From NCBI GenBank assembly GCA_037444575.1, contig JBBIME010000005.1, positions 310,001 through 374,000 on the forward strand: a stretch of 64,000 nucleotides of DNA. Reading direction: 5' to 3'. Below are positions 33,535 through 43,587 of this stretch, piece by piece. The first letter of the stretch is position 1; every line of letters begins with the position of its first letter. The notes under the pieces were generated by a model, which was given only the letters and a program-made list of their open reading frames with translations, was not told where the DNA came from and ran no database searches. The position numbers and the translations under genes were made by a program. Origin of the DNA: Bacteriovorax sp037444575 (lineage in GTDB: Bacteria > Bdellovibrionota > Bacteriovoracia > Bacteriovoracales > Bacteriovoracaceae).

Positions 33535-35952
33535 CTAAGCAGCTGCAGGCGGCAAAGTCTCTTTTGAGCGAGTGTAGGCTTTCTTCTTCTTTTTCTCTTT
33601 CCAGCCCACAAGAGCAACTTCGAGAACTTCATCGATTGTTTTCACAGGGATGAATGTTAATTTTGCTCTGTATTCTTCTGGAATATCTTCCAGGTCTTTT
33701 TTGTTTTTCCAAGGGATGATAATGGTTTTAATATTCATTCTCATCGCTGCCAGTGCTTTCTCTTTTAATCCACCGATTGGAAGAACTTTTCCAGTCAGAG
33801 TGATTTCACCCGTCATCGCAACTTCGCGACTGATTGGCGTACTTGTTAAAAGAGACACGATTGTTGTTGCAAGGGTGATCCCGGCACTTGGTCCATCTTT
33901 CGGTGTTGCTCCTGCCGGAAGGTGGATATGGATTTCATTTTTCTCAAAAATTTCTTCATCAATGTGGAGTCCTGCTGCTTGGCTTCTGATGTATCCGATA
34001 GCTGTTTGAGCAGATTCTTTCATGACGTCGCCAAGTTGACCGGTAAGGGTTAAACCTCTTCCTTTCATTTTTGTCGCTTCGATGTAAAGAACTTCACCAC
34101 CGTGAGCTGTCCAAGCAAGACCTGTAGCAACTCCCACTTCATCAACTTCTTTTTCATCATCTTTTGTATAAACAGGAGGTCCTAAAAGTTTAAAGACTGT
34201 TTCACTCATGATGTGAGTTTTTTCAGCTTCACCTTTAGCAATTTTCATTGCTACTTTTCTACAGATGGCCCCAATTTTTCTCTCAAGATTACGAAGACCT
34301 GCTTCTGCTGTGTAGTGCTTAATTACGCTCGCAACACCATCATCAGTGAAAGCAATGTGTTCATCATTGATTCCGTTTTCATCCATTTGTTTTGGAATGA
34401 TATATTTTTTAGAGATCGCAACTTTTTCCTCTTGAGTGTAACCAGATAGATTGATTACTTCCATTCTGTCTCTAAGTGGAGCTGGAATTTGCTCAAGCAC
34501 GTTCGAAGTAGCGATAAACATAACATTTGAAAGATCAAAAGGAATGTTTAGATAGTGATCGCGGAAATTACAGTTTTGTTCCGGATCTAGAACTTCAAGA
34601 AGTGCCGATGATGGATCACCCTTGAAATCACCACCCATTTTATCGACCTCATCAAGAAGGATAACTGGGTTATTTGTTTTTGCTTGCTTTAAAGCTTGAA
34701 TGAATCTACCTGGCATTGCTCCCACGTAAGTTCTTCTATGTCCTCTGATCTCTGCTTCGTCTTTTACACCACCAAGTGAGATTCGAACAAATTCTCTTCC
34801 ACATGCTTTAGCAATTGATTTACCAAGAGAAGTTTTACCAACACCAGGAGGACCAGAGAAACAAAGGATAGGTCCTTTCATTCCATGTCCTTTTAGTTGT
34901 CTAACAGCTAGATATTCTAAAATTCTTTCTTTAACATTGAAGAGATCATGGTGGTCTTCATTTAAAATTTCAAGTGCACCATCGAGATCGATGTGCTCTT
35001 CGCTCGATTTACTCCAAGGAAGATCGCACATCCATTCCAGGTATGTTCTAAGAATTGATGCTTCTGAAGAATCTGGATGCATTTTTTCTAAGCGAGCAAT
35101 TTGTTTCAAAGATTCTTTTTCCGCCTCTTCGCTCATCTTCGCTTTTTTAATTTTTTCTTTTATTTCGCCAAACTCATCATCTGCTTCTTTTTGAGCTTCA
35201 TCTCCAAGTTCAGATTTGATAGCCTTGATTTGCTCTCTAAGGAAATATTCTTTTTGAGTTTTAGAAATTTCTTCTTTTGCCGTGCTTTTAATTTTATTTT
35301 GCATAGCTAGAATTTCTAATTCACGAGAGAGAATATCATTAATTCGGTGAAGTCTTTCCATTGGATCCAGAGTTTCAAGGATCGCCTGCGCCTCAGCAAC
35401 ATGAAGATTTAAATTTGATGCTACGAGATCAGCAAGTCTTCCCGCGTCTTTGATATCTTCTAAGATCATCAAAATATCTGGCGAAAGAACTTTTCCCATG
35501 TTAATAACTTTTTCAAGTTGCTCGCGAATGTTTCTCATTAAAGCATTTGCTGCAACATTATTTTCTTCGATTGCTACATCAGAAACCTTCATTACTTTAC
35601 ACATAAAGTAAGGAGCTTCTTGAGTGAACTCTGTGATGCGAGCTTTCGATAAACCTTGTACTAGAATTTTTACTCGACCATCAGGAAGTTTTCTCATTCT
35701 CATGATCATCGCGATCGTACCAGTCTCATAGATTTCATCTGGAGATGGCGCTTCTGCTTTCATGTCTTTTTGACTAGAGAGAAGAATGAGTCTTTCTGTT
35801 TTGTTAAGTGCATGATCTACGGCCTGAATTGAGGAATCGCGTCCCACAAAAAAAGGTAAAATCATAAATGGGTAAACGACTATGTCCCTAATTGGCAGGA
35901 GAGGGAGATGATCTTTAAGTTCGATGTTGTCACCCTCGTAATTAGTTACCAT
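33535..35952 (-). CDS. lon: ATP-dependent protease Lon
   Basis: 805 residues. LON substrate domain at the N-terminus (LPLLPIRDIVVYPFMILPF), AAA+ module with Walker A GPPGVGKT at 367-374, and the protease domain with Ser689 in KDGPSAG and Lys732 in GLKEKALAAMR; the 43-residue Ser-Lys spacing is as in E. coli. It degrades misfolded and regulatory proteins in the cytoplasm. The frame is open to 36021, but ATG at 35952 has GGAGG at good spacing and is chosen. A heat-shock-like promoter lies upstream. Confidence 0.97.
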   Translation of the reverse strand: MVTNYEGDNIELKDHLPLLPIRDIVVYPFMILPFFVGRDSSIQAVDHALNKTERLILLSSQKDMKAEAPSPDEIYETGTIAMIMRMRKLPDGRVKILVQGLSKARITEFTQEAPYFMCKVMKVSDVAIEENNVAANALMRNIREQLEKVINMGKVLSPDILMILEDIKDAGRLADLVASNLNLHVAEAQAILETLDPMERLHRINDILSRELEILAMQNKIKSTAKEEISKTQKEYFLREQIKAIKSELGDEAQKEADDEFGEIKEKIKKAKMSEEAEKESLKQIARLEKMHPDSSEASILRTYLEWMCDLPWSKSSEEHIDLDGALEILNEDHHDLFNVKERILEYLAVRQLKGHGMKGPILCFSGPPGVGKTSLGKSIAKACGREFVRISLGGVKDEAEIRGHRRTYVGAMPGRFIQALKQAKTNNPVILLDEVDKMGGDFKGDPSSALLEVLDPEQNCNFRDHYLNIPFDLSNVMFIATSNVLEQIPAPLRDRMEVINLSGYTQEEKVAISKKYIIPKQMDENGINDEHIAFTDDGVASVIKHYTAEAGLRNLERKIGAICRKVAMKIAKGEAEKTHIMSETVFKLLGPPVYTKDDEKEVDEVGVATGLAWTAHGGEVLYIEATKMKGRGLTLTGQLGDVMKESAQTAIGYIRSQAAGLHIDEEIFEKNEIHIHLPAGATPKDGPSAGITLATTIVSLLTSTPISREVAMTGEITLTGKVLPIGGLKEKALAAMRMNIKTIIIPWKNKKDLEDIPEEYRAKLTFIPVKTIDEVLEVALVGWKEKKKKKAYTRSKETLPPAAA

Positions 35953-36003
35953 ATTTAATCCTCCAAGATTAGCCTTCGCAAATTCATTTGCTTTCAGATG
36001 TAT

Positions 36004-36032
36004 AAATCGGGATATGAACAAAACTCTTTAAG
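36004..36032 (-). promoter_or_regulatory. Possible sigma-32 (heat-shock) promoter of lon
   Basis: On the minus strand CTTAAAG (36032-36026), a 14-bp spacer, then CCCGATTT (36011-36004), close to the CTTGAAA/CCCCATNT consensus. The start would be about 45 nt upstream of the lon ATG. Confidence 0.42.
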
Positions 36033-36151
36033 AAAAAAGTAATAATTTCTGAACTTTTATTGATATTTTTTGGCTATACTTGATTGCAATAATCAGCGTT
36101 CTAAATGAAAATGGTAAGAATAGACTGACTGAATTACGAGGGAGTTCTGTT

Positions 36152-37558
36152 ATGAGTTTAACTATAGGGGCAGTAATACTAGCAGCAGGCGAAGGGAAGC
36201 GATTGAAATTAAACGCACCTAAACCTTTAGCGCCCTGTTTAGATAAAAAATTAATCGATTTTCCCATCAAAGAACTAAAAAAGTTTTTTAGTCAGAATAA
36301 TATTGAAGGAAAAATTACTGCAGTCATTGGTCATCAGCGCGAACTCGTTCGCTCGTACATAGAGAAAAATTACTCTGAGATCAGCTTTGCTCTACAAGAA
36401 AAACAGCTGGGAACAGCAGACGCTCTTCGCTCTTATTTCAATTCTTCAAATGAAACACAAAATTTTCAATATACTCTTGTTATCTGTGCAGACACACCAG
36501 TGGTTTCGGCAGAGGATTTAACATCGATGCTTAATCTTCTAAAAGAAGAAAAACTAGATGGAGTTGCAGCAAGCTTTATTGAAAAAAATCCTAAAGGATA
36601 TGGAAGAATTGTCAGAGGAAAAACAGGCTTTCACATCATAGAAGAAAAAGATGCAAGCGATGAAATCAGAAAGATCACAGAGGTCAATTCAGGACTGTAT
36701 ATTTTAAAAACAAGTTATGTATTGGAGCATTTAAAAGAAATTGATTCCAATAATAAGTCAGGAGAATTTTATTTAACTGACGTTTTTAAAGATGGACTCA
36801 ATGTAAAAGCTCATTGTTTCCCCGAAGCAGAAGTCTTTTTAGGGGTAAATACACTTGCTCAATTAGAAGAAGTTGAGAAGGCGCTTAGAAAAAGAATCAA
36901 AAAGCAACTAAGAGAAGCAGGAGTTCGCTTTATCGATATCTCTCATTGCTACATCGACAGCGAAGTAGAGGTTGGCGCAGGATCAGTCATCTATCCCAAT
37001 ACTTTTTTAACGGGAAAAACGAAGATCGGCGAAAACGTCACAATCGAGATGGGTGCTCAGATAGCCAATTCAATAGTTGAGGATAATGCTAAAGTATTAG
37101 CATATTCTATATTGGACGGAGCTCACCTTCATTCAAAGGCCCAAGCAGGCCCTTTTGCCAGACTTCGCCCAGGTGCAGACATTGGACCAGAAGCAAAAAT
37201 TGGAAATTTTGTTGAGATCAAAAAATCAGTGCTTGGAGCTAACGTAAAAGTATCTCACCTAAGTTACGTCGGCGACGCGTTCATCGGTGAAGAGACGAAT
37301 ATCGGTTGCGGCTTCATCACATGCAATTTTGATGGTGCGAATAAACACGTCACAAAGATTGGAAAAAATTGTTTTATCGGTTCAGATTCTCAGACAGTGG
37401 CCCCAGTGGAAATTGGAGACGATTGCTTCGTTGCTTCTTCCTCAACTATAACTAAAAGTATGCCTAATGGATCATTTGCGATCTCTAGAGGGCAGCAGAT
37501 AACCAAAGAAGGCATTGCCAAACGATTCATAAAAACTAAGGAAGATAAAAAAGTCTAA
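36152..37558 (+). CDS. glmU: Bifunctional UDP-GlcNAc pyrophosphorylase / GlcN-1-P acetyltransferase
   Basis: 468 residues. N-terminal uridylyltransferase with the loop LAAGEGKRLKLNAPKPLAP; C-terminal left-handed beta-helix acetyltransferase with many hexapeptide repeats, for example LSYVGDAFIGEETNIGCGF and GSDSQTVAPVEIGDDCFV. GlmU makes UDP-GlcNAc for peptidoglycan and LPS. The loop reads LAAGEGKRLKL, differing slightly from the usual LAAGxGTRM, but the Gly/Lys/Arg pattern is retained. ATG at 36152 has GAGGGAG upstream; the frame is open from 36080. glmS follows 75 bp later. Confidence 0.95.
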   Translation: MSLTIGAVILAAGEGKRLKLNAPKPLAPCLDKKLIDFPIKELKKFFSQNNIEGKITAVIGHQRELVRSYIEKNYSEISFALQEKQLGTADALRSYFNSSNETQNFQYTLVICADTPVVSAEDLTSMLNLLKEEKLDGVAASFIEKNPKGYGRIVRGKTGFHIIEEKDASDEIRKITEVNSGLYILKTSYVLEHLKEIDSNNKSGEFYLTDVFKDGLNVKAHCFPEAEVFLGVNTLAQLEEVEKALRKRIKKQLREAGVRFIDISHCYIDSEVEVGAGSVIYPNTFLTGKTKIGENVTIEMGAQIANSIVEDNAKVLAYSILDGAHLHSKAQAGPFARLRPGADIGPEAKIGNFVEIKKSVLGANVKVSHLSYVGDAFIGEETNIGCGFITCNFDGANKHVTKIGKNCFIGSDSQTVAPVEIGDDCFVASSSTITKSMPNGSFAISRGQQITKEGIAKRFIKTKEDKKV

Positions 37559-37633
37559 ACACTTCAATAGACTAATGGTATTAATGAATGTCCATATTTT
37601 TATGGTAGAAGCTCATTTTTAGCAGGTGTTTTT

Positions 37634-39460
37634 ATGTGTGGAATTGTCGGTTATTTAGGCCCATCTCAAAATTCAGTTCAAATCGTACTCGAAGGACTTC
37701 GTCGTCTTGAATATCGCGGTTACGACTCTGCTGGTGTTAGCTTTATAGACGAAAACAATCACATGCAATACTACAAGAAGGCCGGAAAGCTCGATAATTT
37801 AAAACATGAGCTTGAGGGAAAAAATATTGTGTCTCGCACTTGTATTGGCCACACTCGTTGGGCCACTCATGGTGGAGTGACAGATGTAAATGCCCATCCA
37901 CATAACAATGAAACTCTTTCCATCATTCATAACGGTATTATTGAAAATGCCAATGAGATTAAAAAAGAATTGATGGGTCATGGAGTAAAGTTTAAATCAG
38001 AAACAGACAGTGAAGCATTTTTGGAGCTGGTTACTTTTGAATTAAAAAAAGATGTACCGATTCTTGAAGCTATTTCAAACTCGTTCAAACGCATTCATGG
38101 AAATTCAGCTTTCGTTGTTCTCTATCCAAAGACTGGAGAAATCTTTGCGATAAAAAGAGGAGCACCTCTTGTTTGCGGAATTAATGAAATTACAAGTGAA
38201 GCTCTTGTTTCATCAGATCCCTATGCTCTAGCTGGAATTGTTCACAAGCTTTATTTTCCAGAAGATGAAGTTATTGTTCATCTTTCAGGAGCTAATAAAA
38301 ATTTAGTGAATTTTTATGAACTAGATCTTAAAAAGACGACACGCTATCTTTCTAAAAAACAAGATATGTCAGTGGAAGTGAGTGAAAAAGGCGAGTTTGA
38401 ACATTTCATGCTCAAAGAAATTCACGAACAACCGGGATTGATTCGCAATTTAACTTCTTACTATTTTGCCGGAGAAGGGCGTGAATCGCTGGAGAAAATT
38501 GCGACATATAAACCAAACAGAGTTTATATCTCTGCTTGTGGAACAGCGGCTTACGCTGGTCTTGTTATTCGCGATTTCTTGGAAGGAATCAATCGCATTC
38601 CTGCTAACGTAGAGCTAGCGTCTGAATTCCGCTATAGAAATCCAATTTTAAGAGAAGGCGATGTCGGAATTTTTGTTTCTCAATCTGGAGAGACAGCTGA
38701 TACGCTCGCAGCTCAATCATTATGTAAAAAAGCAGGAATTAAAACTCTTTCAATTGTTAACGTTGAAGGCTCAACACTCTATAGAGATTGCGATGATAAT
38801 TTATTAATCAGAGCAGGAGTGGAAATTGGAGTTGCTTCAACAAAAGCATTTACTCAACAAGCGCTCACTGGAAGACTTCTTTGTGCCGCTCTTTCTGGCG
38901 ATTTAAAAGATGAAAATAAAAAAGTGAAACTCTCTGGCAAGTTTGCTCTACTTGCTGAACGCATTGATAAACTTTTAGCAACTAGTGAATCAATTAAAAC
39001 AGTTGCTGAATCAATCTATAACCGTAAAGGATTTTTCTACACAGGTAGAGGATCATATTTTCCAATCGCGCTAGAAGGCGCTCTTAAATTAAAAGAGATC
39101 GCCTATGTTCACGCTGAAGGATATGCAGCGGGGGAATTAAAACACGGGCCAATTGCTTTAATTGATGAAGAGATGGTCAACGTCGCTCTTGTTGCTCCAG
39201 ATTTGTTTGAAAAAACAGTTTCAAATATTCAAGAAATTAAAGCGAGAAAGGGAATTATTGTTGGCGTTGGTCCAAGAGGAAACCAAGAACTTCAAGCATT
39301 AAGTGACTATTATATTCCACTTGATTTTGACGGTCTTGATGAACTTGTTCCACTTTATGTAAACGTAGTTAATCAACTTCTTGCTTACTACATGGCAAAA
39401 TTCAAAGGAACTGATATCGATAAGCCAAGAAATTTGGCGAAATCAGTGACTGTAGAATAG
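37634..39460 (+). CDS. glmS: Glutamine-fructose-6-phosphate aminotransferase
   Basis: 608 residues. The N-terminal MCGIVGYLG provides the glutaminase nucleophile Cys2; two SIS sugar-isomerase domains follow (EQPGLIRNL, SACGTAAYAG, VSQSGETADTLAA, EIGVASTKAFTQQ, KELKHGPIAL-like segment GELKHGPIALI). The C-terminal LAKSVTVE matches the family end. It makes glucosamine-6-phosphate, the first step of amino-sugar synthesis, upstream of GlmU. Expression is not by the glmS ribozyme: the 75-bp gap is too short. Confidence 0.98.
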   Translation: MCGIVGYLGPSQNSVQIVLEGLRRLEYRGYDSAGVSFIDENNHMQYYKKAGKLDNLKHELEGKNIVSRTCIGHTRWATHGGVTDVNAHPHNNETLSIIHNGIIENANEIKKELMGHGVKFKSETDSEAFLELVTFELKKDVPILEAISNSFKRIHGNSAFVVLYPKTGEIFAIKRGAPLVCGINEITSEALVSSDPYALAGIVHKLYFPEDEVIVHLSGANKNLVNFYELDLKKTTRYLSKKQDMSVEVSEKGEFEHFMLKEIHEQPGLIRNLTSYYFAGEGRESLEKIATYKPNRVYISACGTAAYAGLVIRDFLEGINRIPANVELASEFRYRNPILREGDVGIFVSQSGETADTLAAQSLCKKAGIKTLSIVNVEGSTLYRDCDDNLLIRAGVEIGVASTKAFTQQALTGRLLCAALSGDLKDENKKVKLSGKFALLAERIDKLLATSESIKTVAESIYNRKGFFYTGRGSYFPIALEGALKLKEIAYVHAEGYAAGELKHGPIALIDEEMVNVALVAPDLFEKTVSNIQEIKARKGIIVGVGPRGNQELQALSDYYIPLDFDGLDELVPLYVNVVNQLLAYYMAKFKGTDIDKPRNLAKSVTVE

Positions 39461-39475
39461 CTAACCGGTCAGCTT

Positions 39476-41752
39476 ATGAATCTTGATAGTCTAAACCCTG
39501 TTCAAAAAGAAGCAGTTTTAAAAACTGATGGCCCCGTTATGATTTTGGCCGGAGCAGGCTCAGGAAAAACGAAAACCCTCGTTACGCGTATTACTTATTT
39601 ATTGGATGAAAAAAATTTGAGCCCACATCAGTTGTTGGCACTTACATTTTCCAATAAAGCAGCAAGAGAAATGCGCGAGAGAATTGCGCATGAGATTCCC
39701 TCAATTGATATTGGCGCTCTTCAAATCACAACCTTTCACGCTTTTTGCGCGAAACTTCTAAGGTCTGAAGCAAACTACTTAGGTCTATCCCGCAATTTCA
39801 CCATATACGATGAGGGCGAGTCGAAAGCGATTGCGAAATCCCTTTTAGAAAGAAGAGGAATTTCTACAAAAGAAATTAATCCGTATGAAATTTTATCTTA
39901 TATCGATTCGTTGAAAAACAATGGCTATTACCCTGGTCGAGAAATGCAAGATGGAGCTGATCCATCAGACGAATATTTTGGATATTTTGAAGAATATGAA
40001 TCTGAACTTCATCGTGCCAATGCTGTCGATTTTGGCGGGTTGATTACAGCAGTCATTCAACTCTTTGAAAAATTCCCAGACGTTTTAAATCGATATCAGA
40101 ATCGATTTCATTACGTCTTAGTAGACGAGTATCAAGATACTAACCGCGCACAGTTTGAATTGATCAAGATGCTTTGTGGAAAACGTCGAAATATATGTGT
40201 GGTTGGAGATGAAGACCAATCAATTTATTCTTGGCGTGGAGCTGATATCAGAAATATTTTAGACTTTGAAAAAGTATTTCCTGACGTGCAAGTTCTAAAG
40301 CTTGAACAAAATTACCGATCGAGTAAAACAATTATTGAAGCTGCCTCTTGTGTGATTCAAAAAAATACCATGAGAAAAGGCAAGCACATGTGGACGGATA
40401 ACCCAGAAGGGGATGCCATCGAGATCATTGAGTGCTTCAACGATAAAGATGAGGCTGAGTTTGTTGCCCAGGAAACCTATAAGCTTTTCAAAGAGGGTGT
40501 TTCCTATAAAGAAATGGCCGTCTTTTATCGATCAAACGCACAAGCGCGTTTAATAGAAGATGCTCTTCGCAAGTATAAAATTAATTACCGAGTTGTCGGT
40601 GGTGTGAAGTTTTACGAGAGAAAAGAAATTAAAGACATGCTTTCATACATGCGCTTGATCATTAACTCCAAGGACTCACTAGCCTTAAGCCGAATTATCA
40701 ATGTTCCCGCTCGTGGAGTTGGAGCAACTTCGCTTCGAAAGTTAGAGATTGAAGCGGTTAATGCCAATACATCCTTGTGGGAAATTATTGAAATAATTGT
40801 GGATAACTCGGGAGAATATTCTCACATAAAACTTTCAGCAAAGATAAAATCTTCTCTTTCTGAATTTGTTACTTTGATCAATGAACTTCGTCACCTTGAT
40901 GAAAATAAAATTAAGCCGTCGGTTATTTATGAAAAAGTTTTGCATGAATCAGGTTATTACGCTTTCTTAAAAGCAAACAAAGATTATGAAACCATGGCCC
41001 GTCTTGAAAACTTAGACGAACTTTTAAACGCGATTACTCAGTTTGAAGAATCAACTGAAGCCCCATCTCTAGGTGGATTTCTTGAAACAATCACTCTAGA
41101 TTCCAGCTCTGAATTCGATGAAGACGCAGCTACAAATCAAGGCGAGATTTCACTCATGACTGTTCATGGAGCAAAAGGGTTAGAGTTTACTCACGCTTTT
41201 GTTGTTGGTGCTGAGGAAAATGTTTTTCCAAGCTATAGAAGCGTTGACGGTGGCGAAAACGCGATGGAAGAAGAGCGAAGACTCTTCTACGTTGCGATGA
41301 CAAGAGCAATGATTAAGCTCTACATTACATTTGCCCAGGGCCGCATGCTCTTTGGCCAAGTGAAGTTCAATGGGCCAAGTCGATTTATAGATGAAATTCC
41401 TGAAAAGCTATTCTCTTGGAAAAAATTAAATAACAATTCCAGATCCAATGAATTTCAATCAAACTGGGCGAGCAAATATAACGATAATTACGATCCTTAT
41501 GATCAGTCTCAAGAAACTCGCTACGACGATGAGGAAGTTGTCTATCAAGTAAAAGAAACAGCTTCAGCTCCACGCGAATCCTTTCACGCGCCCAAATTTC
41601 CAAAAGGATCTAATGTTGTTCACTCACTTTATGGAGCTGGAAAAGTTGAAAGTAGCGAGGGAAGTGGGGCCGATGAAAAAGTTCTCATTAAATTCGCTGA
41701 CGGTGCTCGCAAAAAATTTATGGTGAAGTTTGCGCCTATTGTGATGGCGTAA
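39476..41752 (+). CDS. UvrD/PcrA-type DNA helicase
   Basis: 758 residues of superfamily 1A. Motifs: Q-motif in LNPVQKEAV, Walker A AGAGSGKT (25-32), TFHAFC, DEYQDTNRAQFELI (motif II), GDEDQSIYSWRGAD (motif III), QNYRSSKTI (IV), and VHGAKGLEF plus VAMTRAM (V-VI). The C-terminus carries a Tudor-like region (VVHSLYGAGKVESSEG) as in PcrA/UvrD, which binds RNA polymerase in known members. It acts in excision repair and fork clearing. It starts 15 bp after glmS and may be co-transcribed. Confidence 0.95.
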   Translation: MNLDSLNPVQKEAVLKTDGPVMILAGAGSGKTKTLVTRITYLLDEKNLSPHQLLALTFSNKAAREMRERIAHEIPSIDIGALQITTFHAFCAKLLRSEANYLGLSRNFTIYDEGESKAIAKSLLERRGISTKEINPYEILSYIDSLKNNGYYPGREMQDGADPSDEYFGYFEEYESELHRANAVDFGGLITAVIQLFEKFPDVLNRYQNRFHYVLVDEYQDTNRAQFELIKMLCGKRRNICVVGDEDQSIYSWRGADIRNILDFEKVFPDVQVLKLEQNYRSSKTIIEAASCVIQKNTMRKGKHMWTDNPEGDAIEIIECFNDKDEAEFVAQETYKLFKEGVSYKEMAVFYRSNAQARLIEDALRKYKINYRVVGGVKFYERKEIKDMLSYMRLIINSKDSLALSRIINVPARGVGATSLRKLEIEAVNANTSLWEIIEIIVDNSGEYSHIKLSAKIKSSLSEFVTLINELRHLDENKIKPSVIYEKVLHESGYYAFLKANKDYETMARLENLDELLNAITQFEESTEAPSLGGFLETITLDSSSEFDEDAATNQGEISLMTVHGAKGLEFTHAFVVGAEENVFPSYRSVDGGENAMEEERRLFYVAMTRAMIKLYITFAQGRMLFGQVKFNGPSRFIDEIPEKLFSWKKLNNNSRSNEFQSNWASKYNDNYDPYDQSQETRYDDEEVVYQVKETASAPRESFHAPKFPKGSNVVHSLYGAGKVESSEGSGADEKVLIKFADGARKKFMVKFAPIVMA

Positions 41753-41761
41753 GGGTTTTTT

Positions 41762-43489
41762 CTAATCTTCCTTACTTGGTAGTGTAAAATAAAATCGCGT
41801 ACCTATTCCAAGTTCGCTCTCCGCCCAGATTTTTCCGCCATGAGCACTGACAATTTCTTTTGCGATATGAAGACCAAGCCCAGAACTAAAATCACCGCTT
41901 TTTTTAACTTGATGAAAGCGTTCAAAAACGTGGGCCAAATCTTCAGATGAAATACCTGGTCCGGTGTCAATAACTCCTAATTGAATTTCATTTTCTTTCT
42001 CTATGAGCTGTATGACAATTTCTCCCCCCTCTGGAGTGAATTTCAAAGCATTGCCCAGTAAATTGGAAAGAACCTGATGAATCCTTCCACTGTCCATCAT
42101 GATCGAGATTTCATCGGCCGGAACATCTTTTTTTAAAGAGATTTTCTTTTCAGTCATAGGAAGGCTGAAACTGTCTACAAGTTCATCAAGCAATGAGTTT
42201 ACACTAGAACGTTCACGAACCAAGGTGAAGTTGCCAGAACGAATAGCTGTCATACTAAGAACAGATCCAATCATTTCTACCATTCGCTCTAAATTTCTAT
42301 GTATGGCCGTAAGTTGTGGTTTAGCTTTGATCGTCGCTTCACTTCCTAGTTCAACGATATTTTTTTCCAAGCGAGAAACATTAAGATTTAAAATAGTGAG
42401 AGGATTTTTTAAATCATGAGAGACGATCGCTACAAAATCATCACGGACTTCAATATTCTTTTTTAACTCAGTGGCGAGTTCCGCAAGGCCATTTCCTAAA
42501 ATGATAATCTCCTTAGGACCATCTATTGGAACTGGAGAGTCTAAATCCCCTGCTTGTGCAGCTTTCATGCGCTCGACGAGCTTTGAAAGCGGCTGAGTAA
42601 ACTTCGCCGAAAGACGATGTGCAATCAAAAAGGAAATCGATATTGCTACTAAAGCAAAAGCCGCTGCCAAAAATAGAATTCTTTTTCTAAGTGTATGCAG
42701 TGGAGCAAATGCTTCATCCTGTTGAATATGGGCCATGACACATCCACCACCAATCTCTGGAATATATTTAAAGGCATGGATAACTGGGGCAGGTCGATAA
42801 TCTCCAGCGAGCATTTCTGAATCGTGCTTAGCTAGGCAAGCCTTCATTGGGTGTGCATCAATTGGGTGGCTTTCTCCTTTATGACCAGGAAATTTGGGTT
42901 GTGTTAGAAAAAAACCTTTTGGGTCGGCCAAAAATGTTTCGCCAGAAGTTCCTAATTCGGCCGGTGCTTTAAAAATCTCTTCTATTAATTTTGTTCCATA
43001 ACGTAAAGTAATGAGTGAGCCAGGTGTCTGTCCATGGGCCTCGATAATATAAGTTGGTACTATATCAGAACGTGAAGAAAATTGTGCTAATTGCTCGTTA
43101 GTGAATGGAAGATGCTCTTTGAGCGTATTTGCACTTGGTCCCTGACGAATATTAAGTACTCCAGGAATAGTAATATCAGCGTCGATCACGGACTCAATTT
43201 TCATAAAGAAAGAGAGCAGTCGTTGAGCACAAAGCTGATCAATCTTTCCATCTAGTAAACAAGTAGATGGAATTGAGTTCAAAAATTCTCTGGCACGTCC
43301 TGTTTGTCTACTCAATCTAAAAAGCAAATTCTCTTTTTTGGTATTAGCAACAATTCCCACCGAGCGAATGGTTTCTTTTTTGATGACCTCACTAGAGGTC
43401 CAATAGCCAAGAGTTCCCACAATGATAGTTGGAATTAGCACTAAAGTGATAGAGAGTAATGTGATTCGCGTGCGAAATGACCAATTCAT
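41762..43489 (-). CDS. Membrane sensor histidine kinase (Cache-HAMP-HisKA-HATPase)
   Basis: 575 residues. An N-terminal membrane helix, a periplasmic Cache-like sensor of about 240 residues, a second helix (FLAAAFALVAISISFLIA, about 272-290), HAMP, the HisKA dimerisation helix with phospho-acceptor H358 in VSHDLKNPL, and an HATPase domain with N-box NALKFTPEGG, DTGPGIS and GLGLHIAKEIVSAHGG. No receiver domain, so a partner regulator is needed; none is adjacent. The ligand is unknown. It converges with the UvrD gene 9 bp away. Confidence 0.93.
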   Translation of the reverse strand: MNWSFRTRITLLSITLVLIPTIIVGTLGYWTSSEVIKKETIRSVGIVANTKKENLLFRLSRQTGRAREFLNSIPSTCLLDGKIDQLCAQRLLSFFMKIESVIDADITIPGVLNIRQGPSANTLKEHLPFTNEQLAQFSSRSDIVPTYIIEAHGQTPGSLITLRYGTKLIEEIFKAPAELGTSGETFLADPKGFFLTQPKFPGHKGESHPIDAHPMKACLAKHDSEMLAGDYRPAPVIHAFKYIPEIGGGCVMAHIQQDEAFAPLHTLRKRILFLAAAFALVAISISFLIAHRLSAKFTQPLSKLVERMKAAQAGDLDSPVPIDGPKEIIILGNGLAELATELKKNIEVRDDFVAIVSHDLKNPLTILNLNVSRLEKNIVELGSEATIKAKPQLTAIHRNLERMVEMIGSVLSMTAIRSGNFTLVRERSSVNSLLDELVDSFSLPMTEKKISLKKDVPADEISIMMDSGRIHQVLSNLLGNALKFTPEGGEIVIQLIEKENEIQLGVIDTGPGISSEDLAHVFERFHQVKKSGDFSSGLGLHIAKEIVSAHGGKIWAESELGIGTRFYFTLPSKED

Positions 43490-43587
43490 GGAGTGTTTAT
43501 TCCAAAGAAAAAGGTTTAATACTTAATTATAGGAGGATGAGGAATCATTTTACCAAGGGAAAAAATATTTAATTCTATAACTTAATT

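Noticed and set aside
37559..37633. glmS ribozyme before glmS
   Set aside because: The gap is only 75 bp and lacks the ribozyme core; glmS is probably read through from glmU.
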